Assembly: GCA_039029935.1 (NCBI GenBank)
Contig: JBCCFC010001031.1
Location: 1 to 5,071, forward strand
From: G039029935 sp039029935
GTDB lineage: Bacteria > Chloroflexota > Anaerolineae > Caldilineales > Caldilineaceae
DNA length: 5,071 nucleotides
Direction: 5' to 3'
Positions 1 to 5,071 of this stretch are shown here, piece after piece. The first letter of the stretch is position 1; every line of letters begins with the position of its first letter. Under the pieces are notes generated by a model that saw only the letters and a list, made by a program, of their open reading frames with translations, was not told the origin of the DNA and searched no databases. Both the position numbers and the translations under genes were made by a program.

Positions 1-97
1 AAGTTGTTGATGTGTCAAAAAAAGAACAGAAGAACAAAAGTGATGCAAGGCATAATACGAGATGCCAAACGTTGATTTTTCTGAGATTGACTATCAT
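1..97 (-). CDS. 5' fragment of a probable exported protein or lipoprotein (truncated by the window edge)
   Basis: An open frame begins with ATG at 97-95 and runs 32 codons to the window edge without a stop. It starts MIVNLRKINVWHLVL and continues CLASLLFFCSFFDTSTT. This is a short N-region with Arg and Lys, then a strongly hydrophobic stretch (about residues 10-27), then polar Ser/Thr residues, which is the layout of a signal peptide or single N-terminal anchor. A cysteine near residue 24 could be a lipobox cysteine, but the preceding residues (LLFF) are not a clean L-[AS]-[GA]-C. An AAGGGA motif lies about 8 bases upstream of the ATG and can serve as ribosome binding site. The frame stays open upstream to about 188 but has no ATG, GTG or TTG there, so this start is the only sensible one. 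It lies 179 bp downstream of the glycosyltransferase gene on the same strand. Function cannot be told from this fragment. It could be a chance frame, but start, SD and signal-like composition agree. Confidence 0.55.
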   Translation of the reverse strand, partial: MIVNLRKINVWHLVLCLASLLFFCSFFDTSTT

Positions 98-141
98 GTT
101 GTTGTTCCCTTGAGAATTTAGCAGTTTGCTAATGTCAATCT
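84..141 (-). promoter_or_regulatory. Leader structure enclosing the RBS and start of the 1-97 gene
   Basis: TTAGCA at 118-123 and TGCTAA at 127-132 form a perfect 6-bp hairpin with a 3-base loop. An outer perfect 8-bp arm pair, AGATTGAC (84-91) and GTCAATCT (134-141), encloses that hairpin together with the ribosome binding site and start codon of the minus-strand gene. In the mRNA, codons 3-5 would pair with the leader, leaving SD and AUG in a loop. The inner hairpin has no following U-tract on the minus strand, so it is not a clear terminator for the upstream glycosyltransferase gene. The pairings are read directly, and regulatory meaning is inferred. Confidence 0.35.
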
Positions 142-276
142 TATCACAAAAAGATTTATCGTAAAGCCAAATTACAAAATAGAAGTATTAAACATGGCAA
201 CGAGCTAATTCTAATCGACTGTTGTTATAAATGCAAGTAACGTTTTTATATTTAAACTCCTACGCTAGCAAATTCC

Positions 277-2283
277 CTAATATAATTTCATCTGACCAAC
301 GGTAAACAAATCAGCGCGCTCAATTTCCTCAATCTCTTCGTCAATGAACCCGTCCAACGACTCGGGCGACCATTCTGGTAAGAGGTGAATTTGGTCAAAT
401 CCTACAGCTTGTGCTGTTTCAGGTATAACCAGTCGATGGTTCATGAACGCTGCTGGTGGAAAATATGTCGGCAGAATTACCTGCGTTGCAACAACACTTT
501 GTTGCTTTCGGTACACCAAACGATATTGATTGTGACTGGCAACGCTGATTTCTAAAATTTGGCTATTTTTAAATGTGTCATCAATAGTAACAATAATTCC
601 ACTATCTGAGGAAACTAGCATGTCAGGATGAAGCCAAGGATCTCCTTGGACAGGGCGATAGCTCATGTCTTGGATTGGCAAAATTTGTGTACTTGGGTAG
701 CGGTAGCGCACAAAGTCAATCAGATGATCATAGTGTCCAAGATTCATCCGCATGATAGCTTTCCAGCGATCTATGCTCCACAGTTCATCGTGAATAATCA
801 GGGATAAGTGTTCGTAATATTGTGCTAAACGTTTATCTTTGAGTTGATTTTCACCTGTTTCTATGGTTTCGAGATATCCTTCTGGTGTTACCCGTGTGTA
901 ATGCCCAACACGCCAGTTTATGTCGCGTATTGCTGGAATCCGAGCCCGTAAGGGGTCGCTTAGTACTAAATCATCAAATACATACAAATCTGGCCCTGCA
1001 AAATATCCGCGTTGTCCGGCTGAACCAACAATGAATATTTTTCTATGGCTATTTCGTGCTTCCAATGCCTGACGCCGATGTTTGCCATGCTTTACATCAA
1101 GGGATAGGGCTGGCCCTAGTCGATGTAGGTCCAACAGCCAGCTATCACGATAGTAGGCGCGCTCATCCGAAATGCCCCGTTCGCTGATGATTTCATCACG
1201 GGACATTTTTACGGCGGGTGATGACCATGTAGGAGCGGGTGAACTTAACCCCAGCACAAAAATGATTGCCAGTAGCGGGATTACTTGCCAGCCCTGTTTG
1301 ACGAGATTGGGCAGTAGGATGAGCGCAAAAAAGCAGGGGGCGGCCAAGAAGCGACCGCTCATAAAATCGCCCCCAATGCGTGCGATGTAGACTAAATAAA
1401 GGGCAATGCCGACCATGCCCGCCAGCCTACGTCCGTAGTTGTCCATACCTTGCGGCTGAAACAGCATGACGGCAAAGGCGATCACGATGAGTGCCAGTGT
1501 GATAGGGTCACGGATCAGCGAATCTAAATAATAGGTGATGCCTTGGAGCCACAGTTCGCTCTGGGGTATGCCCGTGTTGAGCTTGGCGTAGGCCGTGTTA
1601 GGCAGCAAAAAGCCATAGTAGATGAGCGAGAATAGTTCCCATAGAATGATGGGGAGTAGACCGACGGCTGTGAGAATGAGGCGGAGCCAGTTGATGTGGG
1701 GCCAGTTCAGTTGACGCCACAGTGAATAGAGCAGCGGTGGCAAGAAGAGCAGCGTGGTGTCAAGCCGGTTTAACATGCCAAGCGCACAGAGAAGGGCTAG
1801 GATGAAATGATGGCGATTATTCAGTTCCGTTTTGAGCAGCACCCAGCCGTAACAGGCCAATAGTAGATAGGTCAACGGATTTTCCAACCCAGAGGTGCTA
1901 TAGTCGATAAAGGCTTTGGACAAGCTCAAGGCCAACAGGAGGCAGACGCCCGTGAACTTTTCCTCAGCAATGCAGAAGACAACAATCGCCAATGCGCTCA
2001 TGGTGACAAGCATGGAGGTCCCCAATACCGTGAAGTATGGCTCTTGGGTCACCGCATAGGGAATGGCAATCACAAACATCCACAGCGGATGGGTGTAGCT
2101 TTGGACGCGCTCACCGACGTTATAGACCGGCCCATACCCGTTGGTCCAATGGTCCACCGTCCGCAGCGTGATATAGGCATCATCCGACAGCCAGGCATGG
2201 CGCACAATGACAATCAACACATAGGCAAGTGCAATGATGACAAGAAGACGGTTGGCAGTGTTGTTGTGCTGATTCGTATCCAT
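277..2283 (-). CDS. AftB-like GT-C family membrane glycosyltransferase
   Basis: This 668-residue integral membrane protein most likely transfers a sugar from a polyprenyl-phosphate donor to an envelope glycan on the outer face of the membrane. After a short N-terminus, TM1 spans about residues 12-28, followed by an extracytoplasmic loop with the Asp pair D34-D35 in SDDAYITLR. That is the expected GT-C catalytic position. Next comes GERVQSYTHPLW (57-68). Further family-like motifs are SGLENPL (131-137), LNRLDT (171-176), LPNTAYAK (227-234) and GGDFMSGRF (304-312). About 11-12 hydrophobic segments run to residue 348. The C-terminal third (about 350-668) is soluble. It contains ISDERAYYRDSW, then GPDLYVFDDLVLSDPLRAR, a WRVGHYTR block and a beta-rich end with an acidic tail. 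The fold and motifs recall mycobacterial AftB (arabinofuranosyltransferase), but donor and acceptor here are unknown. ATG at 2283 is chosen because GCAGGTT lies 5 bases upstream and TM1 follows; the stop is TAG. The soluble part looks more AT-rich by eye than the membrane part. Confidence 0.85.
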   Translation of the reverse strand: MDTNQHNNTANRLLVIIALAYVLIVIVRHAWLSDDAYITLRTVDHWTNGYGPVYNVGERVQSYTHPLWMFVIAIPYAVTQEPYFTVLGTSMLVTMSALAIVVFCIAEEKFTGVCLLLALSLSKAFIDYSTSGLENPLTYLLLACYGWVLLKTELNNRHHFILALLCALGMLNRLDTTLLFLPPLLYSLWRQLNWPHINWLRLILTAVGLLPIILWELFSLIYYGFLLPNTAYAKLNTGIPQSELWLQGITYYLDSLIRDPITLALIVIAFAVMLFQPQGMDNYGRRLAGMVGIALYLVYIARIGGDFMSGRFLAAPCFFALILLPNLVKQGWQVIPLLAIIFVLGLSSPAPTWSSPAVKMSRDEIISERGISDERAYYRDSWLLDLHRLGPALSLDVKHGKHRRQALEARNSHRKIFIVGSAGQRGYFAGPDLYVFDDLVLSDPLRARIPAIRDINWRVGHYTRVTPEGYLETIETGENQLKDKRLAQYYEHLSLIIHDELWSIDRWKAIMRMNLGHYDHLIDFVRYRYPSTQILPIQDMSYRPVQGDPWLHPDMLVSSDSGIIVTIDDTFKNSQILEISVASHNQYRLVYRKQQSVVATQVILPTYFPPAAFMNHRLVIPETAQAVGFDQIHLLPEWSPESLDGFIDEEIEEIERADLFTVGQMKLY

Positions 2284-2288
2284 TTTGT

Positions 2289-2349
2289 AACCTGCTTACA
2301 GTATCGCAGGTTGGCTACCTGCGTCACAGATAATCAATCTGTGATACTG
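2289..2349 (-). promoter_or_regulatory. Three-way-junction leader with alternative SD-sequestering hairpin
   Basis: Immediately before the glycosyltransferase start codon the sequence folds into three perfect stems. P1 pairs 2299-2304 (CAGTAT) with 2344-2349 (ATACTG). P2 pairs 2325-2331 (CACAGAT) with 2337-2343 (ATCTGTG). P3 pairs 2305-2311 (CGCAGGT) with 2317-2323 (ACCTGCG). That gives 20 Watson-Crick pairs, 5-base loops on P2 and P3, and one unpaired junction base (2324). The P3 strand at 2306-2312 is also perfectly complementary over 7 bases to 2289-2295 (AACCTGC), whose minus-strand sequence GCAGGTT is the ribosome binding site. Junction and SD-masking hairpin are therefore mutually exclusive. 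A third option, TGTAA (2286-2290) with TTACA (2296-2300), would show the SD in a 5-base loop. All pairings are seen directly. Regulation of translation is inferred. No known riboswitch class was recognised. Confidence 0.5.
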
Positions 2350-2350
2350 G

Positions 2351-2368
2351 TTTATACTTTCTAGTCAA
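2351..2368 (-). promoter_or_regulatory. Weak promoter-like boxes upstream of the glycosyltransferase gene
   Basis: On the minus strand TTGACT (2368-2363) resembles a -35 box and TATAAA (2356-2351) a -10 box, but they are only 6 bases apart and cannot form one promoter. With a 16-base spacer TTGACT would pair with TATCAC (2346-2341), a poor -10 that falls inside the leader structure. Either choice would start transcription at or inside the three-way junction, so whether the full junction is ever in the mRNA depends on which promoter is used. This is weak evidence. Confidence 0.2.
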
Positions 2369-2377
2369 TAAAAAAGC

Positions 2378-2409
2378 TTTCACCACTTCAGCATTTCAGC
2401 ACCTCAGCA
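2378..2409. repeat. Four tandem octamers (consensus YTTCAGCA)
   Basis: Four head-to-tail 8-base units are visible: TTTCACCA (2378-2385), CTTCAGCA (2386-2393), TTTCAGCA (2394-2401) and CCTCAGCA (2402-2409). The last three share TCAGCA exactly and the first differs by one base. The core TCAGC is complementary to GCTGA in the neighbouring 16-mer repeats, for example TCAGC 2404-2408 with GCTGA 2415-2419 around a 6-base loop. The array lies between the terminator-like stem and the glycosyltransferase leader. It may be a slipped-strand repeat or a multi-site protein target; function is unknown. Confidence 0.6.
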
Positions 2410-2411
2410 CA

Positions 2412-2443
2412 CTGGCTGACAAGCTGGCTGGCTGACAAGCTGA
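2412..2443. repeat. Tandem duplication of a 16-mer
   Basis: CTGGCTGACAAGCTGG (2412-2427) is followed directly by CTGGCTGACAAGCTGA (2428-2443), identical at 15 of 16 positions. It sits 3 bases from the octamer array. It looks like a recent short duplication. No reading frame on either strand gives it coding meaning. Role unknown. Confidence 0.65.
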
Positions 2444-2462
2444 TTAGTTTTTCTATTCTATG

Positions 2463-2494
2463 AAAAAAGATGAGGTTGACAACCGTAGGTCATC
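2463..2494 (-). terminator. Candidate intrinsic terminator of the sugar dehydrogenase gene
   Basis: On the minus strand GATGA (2494-2490) pairs with TCATC (2473-2469). An inner stem GGTT (2484-2481) / AACC (2477-2474) closes a 3-base loop, and CCTAC is left as a 5-base bulge on one side. Six T residues (2468-2463) follow the stem at once, as expected for a rho-independent terminator. The bulge makes the stem weaker than a textbook one. It lies about 80 bases after the dehydrogenase stop codon and shares bases 2484-2494 with the larger hairpin at 2484-2555, so the two folds compete. Confidence 0.4.
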
Positions 2495-2555
2495 ATTATC
2501 AGTGTGACAGGTTTGATTAAACCAGAATTTGCCACGCTGAGAGCGATGACCTACG
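2484..2555. repeat. Long imperfect inverted repeat with apical hairpin after the dehydrogenase stop
   Basis: Arms of 25 bases, 2484-2508 and 2531-2555, are complementary at 20 of 25 positions. The outer 11 bases are perfect (CGTAGGTCATC at 2484-2494 against GATGACCTACG at 2545-2555). In minus-strand RNA two of the five mismatches become G-U pairs. Inside the loop GGTTT (2510-2514) and AAACC (2519-2523) form a second perfect hairpin. The structure begins 20 bases after the dehydrogenase stop codon (2575), where an mRNA 3'-end stabiliser or a REP-type palindrome would sit. Copies elsewhere in the genome would show that it is a dispersed repeat. Confidence 0.55.
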
Positions 2556-2574
2556 ATGCGTTCACTGTAGTTGA

Positions 2575-4818
2575 TTATCGACTAATCCAAGGTAGGAAGA
2601 AATTTTGCGCGGGTCCCACCATTGTATAGCTGGCAAGATAGGTGACATTCTCTTGTGGGACCGGAATACGCAGGGTAGCGTCGGCAATGGTTTCGATCTC
2701 CTGATTGGGTTGCATGTCTGACACAGCGGCAGCTGTCAGCGGCCAGCCATTGGGGACCACAATCCAATGCTCAAACGTCCCTACATTGCCCTCATAGATA
2801 ATCGTCTGTGGAGCTTCAATCGTCTGCACCATGCCTTCAATGCGCCGAAGGTTTTGTGTTGTGCCACGATTCACGCCATTGATCTTGATGTCAACAGGGC
2901 GTGGGATGGAATCAATGCTGATCGTGGAAAAGGTTGGACGCAGGTCACGATGCACTTTAATCTTTTGATTTGTTTGCGTATGCATCACCAACTCAAACCG
3001 ATACCAGACATTGACTTCATCATTGTGATAATGTCGATCCACCGCAAACTCACCATTGCCACCCCTTTGTCCAACGATGACCGGATGAAAATGCTCGTTG
3101 TGATAGAGGTAGACGTTCCATTCGTAGGGATCAGCAGCAAGCCCTGTGACACCCACATCACGCTGCGCGGTATAGGTCCAGCGGTCACCGCCTATATAGC
3201 TGGCGGCATTGACGCGCCCATCATTGGCAAAGACAATTCTTGGCATTTCCCCAGAGAAAACGCGGACACGCATGGTCATCAGGTCAGACCGCGCACCCAA
3301 GATGTCTTGCACCTGGATAGTCGCCTGATAATCACCATCCTCTTCGTAGGTATGGGTACGATAGCCGTTCTCGTTAATGATTTCTGGTGAACCATCACCC
3401 CAATTCACAATGTAGCGTAGCTGTAGATTGCGTGGGCTGTAAGAGTCACGTGCATCCACCCAAACACTAAACGGCGCGATGCCCGATTGTTCAGACGTTT
3501 GTACCTGCAGGACAGGGGCAACGGTCTGCTCCCCTGTGTAATACAATACTTTCACCGTGCCATGCGCAATGTCGAGCAAATAGAGATTATTGCGATAATA
3601 GGCCATATCGACAATAAAGCCAACACCTGTGGCGATCTGTTCTGGGATTGGGTTTTCTCTACCTTCGACTTCGATGTCCACGCTGACGTCTACCATCGCC
3701 AGATACTGATGCTCGCTATCGACATAGAAGAGCTTGCCACGATATTTTTCGGGATAGCTGTCACCCTCATAGAACGCCATCCCCGTCAACGCACCGCGCT
3801 CATCAACATGCTCATAGGCAAACATCGGGTCTGTGAACCCTTCTGGTGCATCTAGACAGGGTAGCCCCTTCCCTTGTGGACAAAGACCTTCGCGGAAGGG
3901 CCACCCATAATCGACACTAAAGTCGTATTCCACCTGATTGACCTCTTCCCAGTTCCATTTGCCCACATCTGCAAAGAAGAGTGCCTTGTCGCTTTCGCGA
4001 CGCGTCATCCGAAAGGGGTTACGCACACCAAGCGCATACAAATCGGCTGGCACATTTTCAATGCCTAAAAAGGGGTTATCGCTGGGAATGACATGCCCCG
4101 TGTTTGTCGGGCGAATCCGCAACACTTTGCCACTGCGCACAGTCCAGTCATTCGGCAGATTGGCATCATACATATCCCCCGTCGCAATATACAGATGTCC
4201 ATCTGCATCAAAGCCAATGCCACCCCCATTGTGCCATTCTGTCCAAGGCACAACATCATGGACAACAACTTCGCTGTCGGGATGGGCTGTCCCTGTCTCT
4301 GGACTAAAGGTAAACCGCGAGAGGCGAAATGTGTCGTTGGGTCCCTTTTGTTTTGCAAGCGCCCCTGGCCCATACCAGACATAAAAGTAATTATTGTCCG
4401 CAAAATTATTGTCCAATACCATGCTCAACAGCCCCGAATCGTCAATGACGTTGGTGTGCAAACTGACCACAGGCGTGGCAATCAGCTGACCATTTTTGAT
4501 CAGCCGCACATTGGCAATACCAAATCTACCGTCCCCCGTCCCCTTTTCCGTCACCAACATATCGCCATTGGGCATAACGGCCAGATCCGTCGGCAATATC
4601 AATCCCCCCACCACATCGGCAATAACAAAGCCTTCAGGTAGATTCATTGCCTGTGTGGTTTCCTTTATATTTGTTCTGGCCGATACACTAGGTGCTACAT
4701 GAGAGCTGTTAGTGATAGTTAAACCTGTAATCAATGTAAGGACGGTTAGAAAGAGCCAGCTAGAACGAATCCGTTGATAAGACCTGATATGAATAAAAAA
4801 ATTTGATATACTATTCAT
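2575..4818 (-). CDS. Secreted PQQ-dependent glucose/sorbosone-type sugar dehydrogenase with PKD domain
   Basis: Predicted to oxidise an aldose outside the cytoplasmic membrane using pyrroloquinoline quinone (numbering from ATG at 4818, 747 residues). Residues 1-47 form a long signal peptide: an Arg-rich N-region, hydrophobic WLFLTVLTLITGLTI, and probable cleavage after SVSA. The GSDH six-bladed propeller covers about 59-428. Visible family motifs are LPTDLAVMPNGDMLVTE near its start, WHNGGG (195-200) with H196 as candidate catalytic base, ALGVRNPFR with R266, DVG (284-286) with WEEVN (290-294), and YGWP (304-307). C313 and C321 may form a disulfide. A PKD domain follows at about 433-521 with WGDGSP (473-478) and HTYEEDGDY. 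A beta-rich C-terminal region of about 220 residues has no name I can give. The protein ends in FFLPWISR. A longer GTG-initiated frame reaches 4884, but its extra 22 codons run into a repeat element, so I prefer ATG 4818. GAGG lies 17 bases upstream, farther than usual. Substrate unknown; a non-PQQ member of the fold cannot be excluded. Confidence 0.85.
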   Translation of the reverse strand: MNSISNFFIHIRSYQRIRSSWLFLTVLTLITGLTITNSSHVAPSVSARTNIKETTQAMNLPEGFVIADVVGGLILPTDLAVMPNGDMLVTEKGTGDGRFGIANVRLIKNGQLIATPVVSLHTNVIDDSGLLSMVLDNNFADNNYFYVWYGPGALAKQKGPNDTFRLSRFTFSPETGTAHPDSEVVVHDVVPWTEWHNGGGIGFDADGHLYIATGDMYDANLPNDWTVRSGKVLRIRPTNTGHVIPSDNPFLGIENVPADLYALGVRNPFRMTRRESDKALFFADVGKWNWEEVNQVEYDFSVDYGWPFREGLCPQGKGLPCLDAPEGFTDPMFAYEHVDERGALTGMAFYEGDSYPEKYRGKLFYVDSEHQYLAMVDVSVDIEVEGRENPIPEQIATGVGFIVDMAYYRNNLYLLDIAHGTVKVLYYTGEQTVAPVLQVQTSEQSGIAPFSVWVDARDSYSPRNLQLRYIVNWGDGSPEIINENGYRTHTYEEDGDYQATIQVQDILGARSDLMTMRVRVFSGEMPRIVFANDGRVNAASYIGGDRWTYTAQRDVGVTGLAADPYEWNVYLYHNEHFHPVIVGQRGGNGEFAVDRHYHNDEVNVWYRFELVMHTQTNQKIKVHRDLRPTFSTISIDSIPRPVDIKINGVNRGTTQNLRRIEGMVQTIEAPQTIIYEGNVGTFEHWIVVPNGWPLTAAAVSDMQPNQEIETIADATLRIPVPQENVTYLASYTMVGPAQNFFLPWISR

Positions 4819-4856
4819 AATGCTTTTGACTGTTTCCTCAATTTTTTTAGGAACGC

Positions 4857-4977
4857 GGATAAAATAAAACCCGAAACTTGTCACTCCTGCGAAGGCAGGA
4901 ATCTACCACTGGTGCGACGCTGGATTCCTGCGAAGGCAAGAATGACAAAATTGTAAGTTTCCGGTTTTATTAAATCC
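4857..4977. repeat. 121-bp composite palindromic element (REP/MITE-like)
   Basis: The ends 4857-4879 and 4955-4977 are inverted repeats matching at 20 of 23 positions (GGAT..AATAAAAC..GAAACTT). Inside lie two direct copies of CCTGCGAAGGCARGAAT (4886-4902 and 4927-4943, 16 of 17 identical), each a hairpin with a GAAG loop. The first has stem TCCTGC (4885-4890) / GCAGGA (4895-4900). The second has stem TTCCTGC (4925-4931) / GCAAGAA (4936-4942) with one C-A mismatch. The whole inner part is also bounded by GTCA (4880-4883) and TGAC (4943-4946). This resembles the dispersed palindromes of the form GGATTCC..GAATGAC that I recall from many bacterial genomes. No transposase is encoded and no clear target duplication is visible. 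It lies between the dehydrogenase start and its likely promoter. Confidence 0.7.
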
Positions 4978-4996
4978 TTATTCATTAGGAGTTCAA
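4969..4996 (-). promoter_or_regulatory. Candidate sigma-70-type promoter of the sugar dehydrogenase gene
   Basis: On the minus strand TTGAAC (4996-4991) and TTTAAT (4974-4969) are separated by 17 bases, matching the -35 and -10 consensus at 4 of 6 and 5 of 6 positions. Transcription would start near 4962. This gives a leader of about 145 bases that contains almost all of the 4857-4977 palindrome. The -10 box lies within the terminal repeat of that element, so the insertion would have built the promoter. Chloroflexota promoters are not well enough known to me for a firm call. Confidence 0.35.
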
Positions 4997-5038
4997 ATCA
5001 CGTTATGCATAAAACCTGTTGATGGCTGAGGTGTGGTT

Positions 5039-5071
5039 ATGAATCATTTTTGGATACGAAATTTATTTTTG
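5039..5071 (+). CDS. Possible 5' end of a divergent gene (truncated by the window edge)
   Basis: ATG at 5039 opens a frame of 11 codons to the window end, reading MNHFWIRNLFL. GAGGTG at 5028-5033 is a strong match to the anti-SD and lies 5 bases before the ATG. The first residues (a basic position followed by hydrophobic ones) would suit a membrane or exported protein. A 6-codon frame from ATG 5022 ends in a TGA overlapping this start, probably by chance. The gene would be divergent from the sugar dehydrogenase, with about 220 bp between the two starts. So short a fragment supports no function; the call rests on the SD and open frame only. Confidence 0.35.
   Translation, partial: MNHFWIRNLFL

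Noticed and set aside
1..75. Plus-strand frame open from base 1 to a TGA at 73-75 (end of an upstream gene)
   Set aside because: Only 24 codons with a Lys/Arg-rich, unstructured translation. The minus-strand frame over the same bases has a start, SD and signal peptide and is the better reading.
2286..2349. tRNA or known riboswitch in the three-way junction
   Set aside because: There is no acceptor CCA, no T-loop GTTC and no D-loop pattern, and it is too short for a tRNA. I did not see conserved cores of TPP, purine or hammerhead RNAs.
2044..2364. 106-codon plus-strand frame running through the leader of the glycosyltransferase
   Set aside because: It covers the antisense of TM1 and the catalytic DD motif and then the inverted repeats. 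The palindromes explain the sequence better than coding does.
2412..2443. CRISPR array
   Set aside because: There are only two directly abutting 16-base units with no spacers and no cas genes nearby.
2767..3390. 207-codon plus-strand open frame inside the dehydrogenase gene
   Set aside because: It lies antisense to a clear GSDH/PKD coding region, its translation has no domain-like pattern, and it has no convincing SD. It is a shadow frame.
4093..4641. 182-codon plus-strand frame, and overlapping frames at 3938-4384, 4104-4307 and 4496-4702
   Set aside because: They overlap one another antisense to the conserved propeller motifs; compositions rich in His, Arg and Cys are typical of shadow frames.
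4847..4990. TTAGGA at 4847-4852 and 4985-4990 as a target-site duplication of the palindromic element
   Set aside because: The two hexamers lie 4-7 bases outside the element at unequal distances, so they do not abut its ends. A six-base match is easily chance in AT-rich DNA.

Overview
The window holds two complete genes, both on the minus strand, and two gene fragments cut by the window edges. Gene order in the direction of transcription (right to left) is: a secreted PQQ-type sugar dehydrogenase with a PKD domain (2575-4818), then a polytopic GT-C-type glycosyltransferase resembling AftB (277-2283), then the first 32 codons of a probable exported protein (1-97). At the right edge a divergent plus-strand gene may begin at 5039. 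The organism is most likely a member of the Chloroflexota. The sugar dehydrogenase ends in FFLPWISR, which resembles the short C-terminal 'YLPLVxR' ending I recall from many exported proteins of that phylum. The pairing of a GSDH domain with PKD and a further beta-rich domain, and this type of AftB-like protein, also fit. This is inference by recall, and no database was searched.

Region by region. 1-97: start of a signal-peptide-bearing gene, with a leader hairpin at 118-132 and an 8-bp arm pair that encloses its ribosome binding site. 277-2283: membrane glycosyltransferase. 2284-2574: an unusually structured 291-bp gap. In transcript order it holds a long imperfect hairpin just after the upstream stop codon (2484-2555), a terminator-like stem followed by six U residues (2463-2494), two copies of a 16-mer (2412-2443), four tandem octamers (2378-2409), and a perfectly paired three-way junction (2299-2349). 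One strand of that junction can instead pair with the Shine-Dalgarno sequence of the glycosyltransferase gene. 2575-4818: sugar dehydrogenase. 4857-4977: a 121-bp palindromic element with two tandem 'CCTGCGAAGGCA' hairpins inside imperfect terminal inverted repeats. It sits in the leader of the dehydrogenase gene and probably supplies its -10 box. 4978-5038: a short divergent intergenic region.

The two full genes encode surface functions: sugar oxidation outside the membrane, and transfer of lipid-linked sugar to an envelope glycan. They need not share a pathway, and the terminator-like structures between them argue for separate transcription. The proteins look ordinary for their families. 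The most interesting content is non-coding: the SD-sequestering switch-like leader of the glycosyltransferase gene, the mutually exclusive hairpins after the dehydrogenase gene, and the repeat element at its promoter.
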